A stretch of 64,000 bases of DNA, taken from positions 992,001-1,056,000 of the forward strand of contig NZ_WNKW01000001.1 in NCBI RefSeq assembly GCF_009720775.1. Direction: 5' to 3'. The DNA comes from Pseudoduganella danionis. GTDB taxonomy: Bacteria; Pseudomonadota; Gammaproteobacteria; Burkholderiales; Burkholderiaceae_D. Position numbers and translations under genes: made by a program. Of this stretch, positions 16,337 to 24,320 are shown one piece after another (position 1 is the first letter of the stretch; every line of letters begins with the position of its first letter). The notes beneath the pieces are model-generated. The model was not told where the DNA came from. It was given only the letters and a program-made list of their open reading frames with translations, and searched no databases.

Positions 16337-17539
16337 ATGTACCCCGATCGTGTAGTTTCCGGCATGCGCCCCACTGGTTCCATGCACTTGGGCCACTACC
16401 ACGGCGCATTGAAAAACTGGATCAAGATGCAGTCCGAACTGCCTTGCCTGTTCTTCGTGGCCGACTGGCATGCCCTGACCACGCACTATGATGACCCCAG
16501 CGTGATCGAACGCAGCACCTGGGATATGCTGATCGACTGGCTGGCGGCCGGTATCGATCCGTCGCAGGCCACGCTGTTCATCCAGTCGCGCGTACCTGAA
16601 CATGCCGAACTGCACTTGCTGCTGTCCATGGCGACGCCGCTGGGCTGGCTCGAACGGGTGCCTACCTACAAGGATCAGATCGAGAATCTGTCCAACAAAG
16701 ATCTGGCAACTTACGGCTTCCTCGGCTATCCGCTGCTGCAGGCCGCTGACGTGCTGATTTACCGTGCGAGTCAGGTGCCGGTGGGCGACGATCAAGTGCC
16801 GCACATTGAAATGATGCGCGAAATTGCGCGTCGTTTTAACCATATGTACGGCAAAGAGAAGGGTTTTGAAGAAAAAGCGCAGGAGGCCGTGAAAAAGCTT
16901 GGCAGCAAACGCGCCAAGCTGTACAACGAACTGCGCACGGAATACCAGCAGGATGGCAAGGAAGAGGCGCTGGAGCAGGCCAAGGCCATGCTGGACGATG
17001 CACAAAGCCTGTCCATGGGCGACCGCGAACGCCTGTTCGGCTATCTGGAAGGCAGCCGCAAGCTGATACTGGTGGAACCGCAAGCCCGGTTGACGGCCGC
17101 TTCGCGTCTGCCCGGCCTGGATGGCCGCAAGATGTCCAAGAGCTATGGCAATTCGATCGCCCTGCGCGAAGACAAAGCCTCGGTGGAAAAGAAGATCCGC
17201 ACCATGCCGACCGATCCGGCCCGGGTACGCCGTACCGACGTGGGTGATCCGGCCCGCTGCCCCGTGTGGCAGTTCCATCAGGTGTATTCCGATGCGCCTA
17301 CCCAGGAATGGGTGGTAAAAGGATGTAAATCTGCCGGTATCGGTTGCATCGAATGCAAACAGCCCGTTATCGACGCGATCGTCAAGGAACAGGAGCCTAT
17401 GCACGAGCGCGCCCAGCAGTATCTGGACGACCCGTCGCTGGTACGTGCCATCGTGGCCGACGGCAATGATGCAGCGCGCAAGCTGGCGCTCGAGACCATG
17501 CGCGATGTACGCGAAGCCATGGGACTGGCTTATACATGA
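16337..17539 (+). CDS. trpS: Tryptophanyl-tRNA synthetase
   Basis: The 400-residue class I synthetase has the HIGH-type motif in GMRPTGSMHLGHYHG (residues 9-23) and the KMSKS loop in LDGRKMSKSYGNSIAL (about 260). It is longer than the 334-residue E. coli enzyme, with an insertion around 170-235 (VKKLGSKRAKLYNELRTEYQ and following), a feature seen in many betaproteobacterial TrpRS. It charges tRNA-Trp in the cytoplasm. The last 4 bases overlap the methyltransferase start. Confidence 0.96.
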   Translation: MYPDRVVSGMRPTGSMHLGHYHGALKNWIKMQSELPCLFFVADWHALTTHYDDPSVIERSTWDMLIDWLAAGIDPSQATLFIQSRVPEHAELHLLLSMATPLGWLERVPTYKDQIENLSNKDLATYGFLGYPLLQAADVLIYRASQVPVGDDQVPHIEMMREIARRFNHMYGKEKGFEEKAQEAVKKLGSKRAKLYNELRTEYQQDGKEEALEQAKAMLDDAQSLSMGDRERLFGYLEGSRKLILVEPQARLTAASRLPGLDGRKMSKSYGNSIALREDKASVEKKIRTMPTDPARVRRTDVGDPARCPVWQFHQVYSDAPTQEWVVKGCKSAGIGCIECKQPVIDAIVKEQEPMHERAQQYLDDPSLVRAIVADGNDAARKLALETMRDVREAMGLAYT

Positions 17540-18093
17540 GCCATAGCAGCGACCTGATTTCGCCATGGGTGCAGCGCTATGCGCCGCTGATACCGAGCGG
17601 CGCCGTGCTCGATCTGGCTTGCGGCCATGGCCGCCATGCGCGCCATCTGGCAGCGCTGGGCCATGCCGTGGTGGCGGTCGATCGCGACCCGGCGGCACTG
17701 GCCGCAGCGGCCGGTGATGGCATTACCACCACGGAAATCGATCTGGAACAGGCGGGTGCGCCGTGGCCTTTCGGTGCGCAGCGCTTTGCCGGCATTGTCG
17801 TGACCAACTATCTGCACCGGCCGCTGGTACCGGCCATGCTGGACAGTCTGACAGCGAATGGCGTGCTGATTTATGAAACTTTTGCGGAAGGTAATGCGCA
17901 GTTCGGCAAACCTTCCAATCCGGCATTTCTGCTCCAGCCTGGCGAATTGCTGGGCTGGGCGCAACGCCATGGTTTGCACGTGGTAGCCTATGAAGAAGGT
18001 GTGGTCGACACGCCAAAAGCTGCCATGGTGCAACGACTGTGCGCCGTGCGGCCGGAATTCCCCCGTATGGCGGCTTTATTGCCACCATTTTGA
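17536..18093 (+). CDS. SAM-dependent methyltransferase
   Basis: This 185-residue class I methyltransferase has motif I at VLDLACGHGRHARHLA (residues 24-39), the acidic motif II at VVAVDRDPAALAAA (about 47) and a TehB-like fold. Relatives include tellurite-resistance methyltransferases and other small-molecule methyltransferases; the acceptor is unknown. The ATG overlaps the trpS TGA (ATGA), so translation is coupled. Confidence 0.87.
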   Translation: MSHSSDLISPWVQRYAPLIPSGAVLDLACGHGRHARHLAALGHAVVAVDRDPAALAAAAGDGITTTEIDLEQAGAPWPFGAQRFAGIVVTNYLHRPLVPAMLDSLTANGVLIYETFAEGNAQFGKPSNPAFLLQPGELLGWAQRHGLHVVAYEEGVVDTPKAAMVQRLCAVRPEFPRMAALLPPF

Positions 18094-18177
18094 CGGTTGA
18101 TTTGTCGCCGCGAATGCACCACGGCAGCGACCTATCGACTACAATCGTTGTTTTAATTCTTTACGCAGTGGTTACCT

Positions 18178-19053
18178 ATGATTAAGGGCAGCATCGTAGC
18201 AATCGTCACCCCGATGCACGCAGACGGAAGTCTGGATTTCGAGGGTTTGAATCAGCTGATCGACTGGCATATCGCCGAAGGTACGGACAGCATCGTCATC
18301 GCCGGCACGACCGGTGAATCGGCCACCGTGAGTGTGGAAGAGCACTGCGCACTGATCAAGGCCACGGTGGCCCACGCGCGCGGCCGGATTCCCATCATCG
18401 CTGGCGCTGGCGCCAACTCGACGGCAGAAGCCATCAAGCTGACCCGTTACGCCAAGGAAGCGGGCGCGGATGCCACCCTGCAAGTAGTTCCTTACTACAA
18501 CCGTCCTACCCAGGAAGGCATGTACCAGCACTTCAAGGCCATCGCCGAAGCGGTGGACCTGCCGGTGATTTTGTACAACGTGCCGGGCCGCACCGTGGCC
18601 GACATGAGCAACGAAACCATCCTGCGTCTGGCGGAAATCCCCAACATCGTCGGCGTAAAAGATGCGACTGGCAATATCGGCCGCGGCTACGACCTGCTGC
18701 GTCTGGCACCGAAATCGTTCGCCGTGTACTCGGGCGATGATCCGACCGCTATGGCACTGATGCTGGCCGGCGGCGCCGGTAATATTTCCGTGACCGCCAA
18801 TGTGGCACCGCGCGGCATGGCGGAAATGTGCAAGGCCGCCATCGCCGGCGACATCGCCAAGGCGCTGGAATGGAATAACAAGCTGTTCCCGCTGCACCAG
18901 AAGCTGTTCATCGAGCCGAATCCGGTGCCAGTGAAATGGGCGCTGGCGGAAATGGGCAAGATGCCTGCGGGCATACGTCTGCCGCTGGTACCGCTGGCGG
19001 AAGATTGCCACGCTGCCGTACGTGCAGCACTGAAAGAATCCGGCGTTCTGTAA
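18178..19053 (+). CDS. dapA: 4-hydroxy-tetrahydrodipicolinate synthase
   Basis: The 291-residue protein is DapA, the first committed enzyme of lysine and meso-diaminopimelate synthesis, condensing pyruvate and aspartate semialdehyde. [10 protein letters not shown] holds the threonine pair (near 44), [10 protein letters not shown] the active-site tyrosine (near 133) and VGVKDATGN the Schiff-base lysine (near 161). bamC follows after 72 bases, the same order as in E. coli. The aspartate semialdehyde dehydrogenase gene asd is elsewhere in this window. Confidence 0.97.
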   Translation: MIKGSIVAIVTPMHADGSLDFEGLNQLIDWHIAEGTDSIVIAGTTGESATVSVEEHCALIKATVAHARGRIPIIAGAGANSTAEAIKLTRYAKEAGADATLQVVPYYNRPTQEGMYQHFKAIAEAVDLPVILYNVPGRTVADMSNETILRLAEIPNIVGVKDATGNIGRGYDLLRLAPKSFAVYSGDDPTAMALMLAGGAGNISVTANVAPRGMAEMCKAAIAGDIAKALEWNNKLFPLHQKLFIEPNPVPVKWALAEMGKMPAGIRLPLVPLAEDCHAAVRAALKESGVL

Positions 19054-19125
19054 TACACCTAAGCCCCGACTACGGTTCGGATCGTTTTTGATTTGCTGCT
19101 ATTCAGCTATTTAAATAGTTACCAC

Positions 19126-20298
19126 ATGACTAATCGCAAGACAGTTTCTATTTCCTCGCAACGCGCTGTGCTGGTGGGCGCCTTGATGGCCAGCCTGACC
19201 GGTTGCGGCATGATTGGTTCCGTGGTTGGTACGGATAAGGTCGATTACAAGGCCGCCAAAAAGGCCAGCACGCTGGACGTGCCGCCAGATCTGACCCAGT
19301 TACAGAAAGATAACCGCTATTCGCTGCCGGATTCGAACAATGGCATCGCTACTGCTTCTGGCTACAACGCTTCGCGCGGCAACGGCGGCAATACCGCTGC
19401 AATCGTGCCGGGCACGCCAGCGGCGGGCAGTGTGGCAGTGGCGGGGCTGGGCGATATCAAGGTGGAACGCGACGGCAACCAGCGCTGGCTGGTGGTCAAG
19501 CAGACGCCAGAGCAACTGTGGCCTCAGCTCAAGCAGTTCTGGGAAGATTCGGGCTTTGTGCTGGCCAAGGAAATGCCGGCGGCTGGCCTGATGGAAACTG
19601 ACTGGAACGAAAACCGCGCCAAGATTCCGCAGGACTTCATTCGCAATACGCTGGGCAAGGTGTTCGATTCGCTGTATTCGAGCGGTGAACGGGACAAGTT
19701 CCGTACCCGTATCGAGCGCCGTGCCGACGGTAGCAGCGAAATCTACATCAGCCACCGTGGCGCCAAGGAAGTGGTGACCGGTCCGCAAAACGAAACCACT
19801 TCGTGGACGCCGCGTGCCAATGATCCGGGTCTGGAAGCGGAATTCCTGGCCCGTCTGATGACCAAGCTGGGCAATGTAAGCGAAGTGGCCGAAGCCCGTA
19901 GCACGGTCGAGAATGCGCCAGTACAGGCTCAGCACGCAGTGCTGGTCGGTAGCGGTGCCGAGCGCGCCGTACAGGTGGATGAAGGCTTTGACCGCGCATG
20001 GCGTCGTGTCGGCCTGGCGCTGGACCGTGCCGGCTTCACGGTGGAAGACCGTGACCGCACCCAGGGCACATATTTCGTGCGCTATGTGGACGAAAATGGC
20101 GAAAGCAAAGGCTTCTTCTCCAAACTGTTCAGCTGGGGCTCGTCGGAAGCGGACAAGGAAGCGCAGCGCTACCGTATTCTGGTGAAAGCCGGCGCAGGCA
20201 GCACCAGTGTGGTGACGGTGGCCAACAACGCGGGGCAGGCCGATACCGGCGCTGTGGCCGAGAAGATCCTGACGCTGCTGCACGAACAGCTGAAGTAA
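19126..20298 (+). CDS. bamC: Outer-membrane assembly lipoprotein BamC
   Basis: This 390-residue protein starts with a lipoprotein signal (lipobox LTGC, Cys near 26) and the conserved unstructured segment with KVDYKAAKKASTLDVPPDL that wraps BamD. Two helix-grip domains follow, near residues 110-215 and 275-385. BamC is a lipoprotein of the beta-barrel assembly machine. I chose ATG 19126, which gives a normal lipoprotein signal, over 19093. A tandem hairpin terminator follows. Confidence 0.93.
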   Translation: MTNRKTVSISSQRAVLVGALMASLTGCGMIGSVVGTDKVDYKAAKKASTLDVPPDLTQLQKDNRYSLPDSNNGIATASGYNASRGNGGNTAAIVPGTPAAGSVAVAGLGDIKVERDGNQRWLVVKQTPEQLWPQLKQFWEDSGFVLAKEMPAAGLMETDWNENRAKIPQDFIRNTLGKVFDSLYSSGERDKFRTRIERRADGSSEIYISHRGAKEVVTGPQNETTSWTPRANDPGLEAEFLARLMTKLGNVSEVAEARSTVENAPVQAQHAVLVGSGAERAVQVDEGFDRAWRRVGLALDRAGFTVEDRDRTQGTYFVRYVDENGESKGFFSKLFSWGSSEADKEAQRYRILVKAGAGSTSVVTVANNAGQADTGAVAEKILTLLHEQLK

Positions 20299-20306
20299 TG
20301 TTTGTA

Positions 20307-20368
20307 GCGCCGGTATTATCCGGCGCAATAAAAAAGCCGGCATTTTAAATGCCGGCTTTTTTTATTTT
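20307..20368 (+). terminator. Tandem hairpin terminator after bamC
   Basis: The first hairpin is GCGCCGG-N6-CCGGCGC (20307-20326). The second is AAAAAGCCGGCATTT paired with AAATGCCGGCTTTTT and ends in a run of seven T, with A residues on the other flank, so it could also work in the reverse direction. Confidence 0.88.
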
Positions 20369-20446
20369 TAAACTGCAGGGATAAAAACCCGCTGAGCGGA
20401 ATAGGGGAGGTTTTATCGCTGCGGTCTGGGTAAAAGTGACAGACGT

Positions 20447-20475
20447 AAAAAAACCGGCCCGCAGGCCGGTTTTTC
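20447..20475 (-). terminator. Terminator of the alanine-rich lipoprotein gene
   Basis: AACCGGCC (20452-20459) pairs with GGCCGGTT (20464-20471) around the loop CGCA. Read on the minus strand it ends in seven T residues, 12-40 bases after the stop codon at 20487. Confidence 0.85.
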
Positions 20476-20486
20476 TATCGAGCTGA

Positions 20487-20723
20487 TTACTTCGAAGCAG
20501 CTGGAGCAGCAGCGGCTGGAGCAGCAGCAGCGTCCGAAGCGGCTGGAGCAGCAGCTGGAGCAGCAGCAGCGTCCGAAGCAGCAGGAGCAGCAGCTGGAGC
20601 AGCGGCTGGAGCAGCAGCTTCAGGAGCAGCTACTGGAGCTGGAGCAGCAGGAGCTTCTTCTTTTTTCGAGCAAGCAGCCAGAGCAACAGCCAGCAGGGAA
20701 ACGATCAGCAGGGACTTTTTCAT
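20487..20723 (-). CDS. Small alanine/proline-rich lipoprotein
   Basis: The 78-residue product has a clean lipoprotein signal (MKKSLLIVSLLAVALAACSKKEE without further charge, lipobox LAAC, Cys18), then a low-complexity Ala/Pro tail. The unit APAASDAAAAPAA occurs twice in tandem, also visible as a DNA repeat in 20510-20600. Short Ala/Pro-rich lipoproteins of this kind are common in Oxalobacteraceae and are probably abundant envelope proteins; function is not known. Its own terminator and the AAGGAAA site before the start suggest a strong single-gene unit. Confidence 0.8.
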   Translation of the reverse strand: MKKSLLIVSLLAVALAACSKKEEAPAAPAPVAAPEAAAPAAAPAAAPAASDAAAAPAAAPAASDAAAAPAAAAPAASK

Positions 20724-21017
20724 GGATTTTCCTTAGTTAATTCAAATTAAACACAGTGTTGCGATTAATAATTACCGGTAATTATCGCTCTATTTTAGGT
20801 CGTCTTCGAAGGCTTGCGTACCTCGTGAGGTGCCTACCAGACAACGGAAACTTCCTAACGAAATATTATAGCGATTTTTACTGCGTCGCAATAGGACGAA
20901 CGGACGTTTCGGCCATTAATTTGCGATACTGCAACATTGCAAAGGGTGACCAAAAGGCTAGTGTCTTCAAATTGCGCGGAATTGGTCGCGAACTGCCTTA
21001 TTCTGCGCGGAAAATGG
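20724..21017. other. AT-richer intergenic region without a supported gene
   Basis: This stretch contains the palindrome at 20768-20785, another short one (ACCTCGTGAGGT, 20819-20830), and no convincing coding sequence. A 105-codon open frame on the plus strand (20756-21073) has no ribosome binding site, no recognisable domain, and runs into the 3' end of the minus-strand gene. The region probably holds the promoter of the lipoprotein gene. Confidence 0.5.
20768..20785. promoter_or_regulatory. 18-bp perfect palindrome upstream of the lipoprotein gene
   Basis: ATAATTACCGGTAATTAT is perfectly self-complementary and lies 45-62 bases before the lipoprotein start codon on the minus strand. Its size and position fit an operator for a dimeric regulator, though the regulator is unknown. 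Confidence 0.5.
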
Positions 21018-21494
21018 TCAAATTTCGGCAGGGGTTTCTAACAGCCCCGGACCCGAATCTAACCAAATTGTAATAAAGCGATCTTGATAGGTTTTTACTT
21101 CGGCGGCGTCATACACGCTGTATTCGCCGCGGAAGTGATCAGAATGAAAACGCCTTACCAGATGGCTCTGGTCGGCAAGGCAGAATGAATCGCTTAATTG
21201 GCGCAGTGCGGGATGCGTGCGCCGCAGGGCGACGCGGTGCTGGTAGGCCTGGATCAGGCGCAGGAAGCGCGGCGCCATGCGTTGCAGCGGCTGACCCTGA
21301 TGGGCCACCAGTTGCAGCTGGCCACCGCCGTGCAGGAAGCGACGCAGGGCCGCATCCATGTCGCTACTGCCTAGCTCCCAACTGGCGAAATCCGGGTCGA
21401 ACAGGCACAGGGTATGCTGCGCGGCGCTGATGCAGCTAGATAGGTGCTGCTGAAAGGCACTGCGCGTGTCAAACGGGGTATGCAGTGCCTCCAT
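21018..21494 (-). CDS. Conserved-type hypothetical protein downstream of roxA
   Basis: The 158-residue protein has no signal peptide or membrane segment. TLCLFDPDFASWELGSSDMDAALRRFL and the following HGGGQLQLVAHQG resemble the phospholipase-D-like DUF7931-type domain seen in some betaproteobacterial proteins, but no HKD catalytic motif is present. The start ATG follows TAAGGAGG. It begins 9 bases after the roxA stop, so the two are in one operon. Function is not known. Confidence 0.75.
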   Translation of the reverse strand: MEALHTPFDTRSAFQQHLSSCISAAQHTLCLFDPDFASWELGSSDMDAALRRFLHGGGQLQLVAHQGQPLQRMAPRFLRLIQAYQHRVALRRTHPALRQLSDSFCLADQSHLVRRFHSDHFRGEYSVYDAAEVKTYQDRFITIWLDSGPGLLETPAEI

Positions 21495-21503
21495 AACGCC
21501 TCC

Positions 21504-22625
21504 TTACAGCAGTTCTATCCAGCCGTCCTGATACCAGGTGTACAGCGCTTCCAGCACGTCGTCCGAGGCATCGCTAAAAGCGGCACCATCGAGGCGGCGT
21601 TCATTGGCCAGCAGTTCCAGTGTCACGCGGTCGGCCTTGCCCACACCAAAGGATTCGCCATTGATGAACACGTGCTTGCCGCGATACAGCATCTGCGTCT
21701 TACGTGACAGCTTCAGGCCCTTCTGGCTGGCTTTGTCGCTGAACTTGCCGAAAGTGAGAGGTTTGGCCGGACCTGTGAAGAAGACATTGTGCTTGGGTTC
21801 GGACATGTATTCGCCGAGGAAGATGGTGATATCTTCGTCGGTGAAGCGCACTTTGCTGATCTCTTCGATCAGGGTATCGAGCATGGGACGGGGAATTTCG
21901 GCCGGCTTGTTCTGCGGTTTCAGGTCGGGATCGCTGTAGCGGCCCGGCAGGTCGATGGAATCGGCCATGAATTGCAGGAAGGCTTCACCCAGCTCCTGAT
22001 AGCAGGGCTGGCGGAAACCGATGGAATAGGTCTGGCAATCGCCGATGGCGATGCCGTCGTGGGCCCAGTGCGGCGGCAGGTACAGCATGTCGCCCGGATT
22101 GAGCACCAGATCTTCCTCCGGCACGAAGTTGGCCAGTATCTTCAGCGGCAAGCCTTCTACCAGCGTCAGATCTTTCTGTGCGCCGATGCGCCAGCGGCGC
22201 TGACCCTGCGCTTGCAGCAGGAATACATCGTAGGAATCGAAGTGGGGGCCGACACCGCCACCGTCCGTAGCAAAACTGACCATCAGGTCGTCCAGACGGG
22301 CATCGGGGATGAAGCGGAATTGACGTAACAGTGCATCGGCCTTGTCATCGAACAGGTTGACACCCTGTACCAGTACAGTCCATTCCTTCTGGCTCATAGG
22401 CGGCAGCGACTCGAGCGGGCCGTGCTGCAGATTCCAGTTGCCGTCTACATTCGTCACCAGACGCGATTCGGCATGGTTGGTGGCAGCCAGCTTGCCCAGT
22501 GCTTCCACGCTCAGCAGCGGCTTGAAGCCGGGCACGGCGTTACGGATCAGCAAAGGTTTCTTGTGCCAGTATTCGCGCAGGAACTGCGCAGGCGTAATGT
22601 CGCCCAGGAGAGGTAATTTTTTCAT
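21504..22625 (-). CDS. roxA: JmjC-type ribosomal oxygenase (uL16 arginine hydroxylase type)
   Basis: This 373-residue protein is a JmjC/cupin 2-oxoglutarate oxygenase of the YcfD/RoxA group. GPHFDSYDVFLLQAQGQRRW (about 120-140) holds the HXD iron ligands, and LYLPPHWAHDG (about 185) the distal histidine. The N-terminal LLGDITPAQFLREYWHKKPLLIRNA is the usual start, and a C-terminal winged-helix-like dimer part follows. The E. coli homologue hydroxylates an arginine of ribosomal protein uL16. It is divergent from slyD. Confidence 0.9.
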   Translation of the reverse strand: MKKLPLLGDITPAQFLREYWHKKPLLIRNAVPGFKPLLSVEALGKLAATNHAESRLVTNVDGNWNLQHGPLESLPPMSQKEWTVLVQGVNLFDDKADALLRQFRFIPDARLDDLMVSFATDGGGVGPHFDSYDVFLLQAQGQRRWRIGAQKDLTLVEGLPLKILANFVPEEDLVLNPGDMLYLPPHWAHDGIAIGDCQTYSIGFRQPCYQELGEAFLQFMADSIDLPGRYSDPDLKPQNKPAEIPRPMLDTLIEEISKVRFTDEDITIFLGEYMSEPKHNVFFTGPAKPLTFGKFSDKASQKGLKLSRKTQMLYRGKHVFINGESFGVGKADRVTLELLANERRLDGAAFSDASDDVLEALYTWYQDGWIELL

Positions 22626-22723
22626 ACGGCATTATACCCATGCGCCGCGCGGAACGGCTGCTAAGGGCAGTGGCGCCGGTGAGACAGGGTATAATCACGG
22701 GGTTAATTAAGAAAGGAATTCCC

Positions 22724-23266
22724 ATGAAGATTGCCAAGAATACGGTCGTGACTGTGAACTACAAGCTGACCGATGCCCAGGATAACCTGATCGAAGATGG
22801 CAGTCAGCCTATGGTCTACCTGCACGGCGGCTATGAAAATACCCTGCCCAAGATCGAAGAAGAACTCGATGGCAAGGATGTGGGCTACAGCTCGATCATC
22901 CAGATCGAACCGGAAGATGCTTTTGGCGACTACGATGCCGCTCTGGTGAAAGTGGAAGAGCGCAACCGTCTGCCAGAACCACTGGAAGTGGGCATGCAAT
23001 TCGAAGGTATGCCGGATGGCGATGAAGATGTCGAACCGATGATCTTCACCGTGACCGACATCGCCGATGACAAAGTGGTACTGGATGGCAATCACCCGCT
23101 GGCTGGCATCGCCCTGCGCTTCAGCCTGTCGGTAGTCGATGTGCGTGCCGCCTCGGACGAAGAAATCGCCCACGGCCACGTGCACGGTGCGCACGGCCAT
23201 CACCACGATGACGACGATGAAGCTGGTGAAGAGGGCGATCACGTCGCCATCCACCCTATCCACTAA
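22724..23266 (+). CDS. slyD: FKBP-type peptidyl-prolyl isomerase SlyD
   Basis: The 180-residue protein has the FKBP domain (VTVNYKLTDAQDNLIEDG, then PMVYLHGGYENTLPKIEEEL) with the inserted chaperone flap (about 70-130: PEDAFGDYD, GMQFEGMPDGD). The C-terminal tail HGHVHGAHGHHHDDDD is the typical metal-binding end, which in E. coli carries nickel for hydrogenase maturation. Start ATG 22724 follows GAAAGGA. It is transcribed away from roxA and ends in a strong terminator. Confidence 0.95.
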   Translation: MKIAKNTVVTVNYKLTDAQDNLIEDGSQPMVYLHGGYENTLPKIEEELDGKDVGYSSIIQIEPEDAFGDYDAALVKVEERNRLPEPLEVGMQFEGMPDGDEDVEPMIFTVTDIADDKVVLDGNHPLAGIALRFSLSVVDVRAASDEEIAHGHVHGAHGHHHDDDDEAGEEGDHVAIHPIH

Positions 23267-23306
23267 TTGTGGTGGAGAGGCGCCTGTGTGCAGGTGCCCA
23301 TAGCCG

Positions 23307-23344
23307 GCCAGATCAGGGGAACTTGATCTGGCTGCGCTTTTTTC
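23307..23344 (+). terminator. Terminator after slyD
   Basis: GCCAGATCA (23307-23315) pairs perfectly with TGATCTGGC (23324-23332) and is followed by TGCGCTTTTTTC. It ends just before the 3' end of the convergent gene at 23352. Confidence 0.88.
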
Positions 23345-23351
23345 AGGTGCT

Positions 23352-24320
23352 CTAAGGCGCCACCTCGGCGCCGTTGGCACGGATGGCGAACAGCGTGGCA
23401 TTCGCGCCGCTGACGCCAATCTCGGTCCACGCCGTGGCCAGACTCAGAGAGCCCACATTGCCGCGCCAGCTGATGACGGTCTCGCCGCCATTGCTGCCCT
23501 GCGCATCGATCAGCAAAACCTGTCCCTTGAATTTTTCTGCCAGCGCATGGATCTGACGGCGCGGTTCGGCAAAGCCATCCTGCTTGTTGCGGAAGCTGGG
23601 CAGCAGCGATAACAGGCCCGCTTCCGGCATTGTGATGGCACCATCGGAAAACAGCACCAGCCCTTGCAGCTTCTGCCGCTGCGCCAGCGAGAACAAACGG
23701 TTCAGCCATGCGCGGTTGGCCACCAGCCGGTCTTCGTATTCGCTGTTGCGGCCCGCTTCGGCGCGGTAGTGGTTGTTATTGGCGGGCAGGTTGATGGTGG
23801 CGAACAGCACCTTGCCCACCTGCCAGTGGGCATTCTCCGCATAGCTGCGGAATTTGGCCGTGCCGGACTGGCGCGTGAGCGTCAGGTGGCGCATGCCCAG
23901 CGATTCGGCATCGCCGTAAAACAGTTCGCGCACGCGGTTCAGGCGTTCGATGGCAGCCGAGCGACCGGCCGAATTCTGGCAGGCGCTCCAGTCGCTGCCG
24001 GCCAGCGACAGCACCAGCGGTACGCTGCTGTCGTTGAACAGTGCGCGGCGCTGCGCGTACAGACGGTCGCTACATGGTTCGCTGCCGGACTTGATGCCGG
24101 TGGCCACGATGAAGGCTGGTGCTTGCTGGCTGGCGCTGGCGATAGCCTGCCGCAGCGGCGCTTCGTCGGCGCTGCTTTTGAAGCTGTGGCCGATTACGCC
24201 GAACTGGAAAGGCATCGCCGCGTCAGCGCTGGCCGTGCAAGGCAGCAGCGCCAGCGCGAGTGCGCTGAATGCAGCCACTGCGGCCTGCTGCGCGCGCGCC
24301 GGGCATCGCCGCGGCTTCAT
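23352..24320 (-). CDS. Secreted protein, degenerate metallophosphoesterase-like
   Basis: The 322-residue product has a long N-terminal signal peptide (hydrophobic 14-31, cleavage near ASA at about 32). [21 protein letters not shown] and [15 protein letters not shown] sit where calcineurin-like phosphoesterases have their metal-binding D-X-H and GNHD motifs, but most of those ligands are absent. It therefore looks like a non-catalytic or altered relative. It overlaps the mutS stop by 4 bases (ATGA) and is probably translated from the mutS transcript. Function is unknown. Confidence 0.7.
   Translation of the reverse strand: MKPRRCPARAQQAAVAAFSALALALLPCTASADAAMPFQFGVIGHSFKSSADEAPLRQAIASASQQAPAFIVATGIKSGSEPCSDRLYAQRRALFNDSSVPLVLSLAGSDWSACQNSAGRSAAIERLNRVRELFYGDAESLGMRHLTLTRQSGTAKFRSYAENAHWQVGKVLFATINLPANNNHYRAEAGRNSEYEDRLVANRAWLNRLFSLAQRQKLQGLVLFSDGAITMPEAGLLSLLPSFRNKQDGFAEPRRQIHALAEKFKGQVLLIDAQGSNGGETVISWRGNVGSLSLATAWTEIGVSGANATLFAIRANGAEVAP

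Noticed and set aside
20756..21073. A 105-codon open frame in the gap after the lipoprotein gene
   Set aside because: No ribosome binding site, no domain, and it overlaps the end of a better-supported minus-strand gene.
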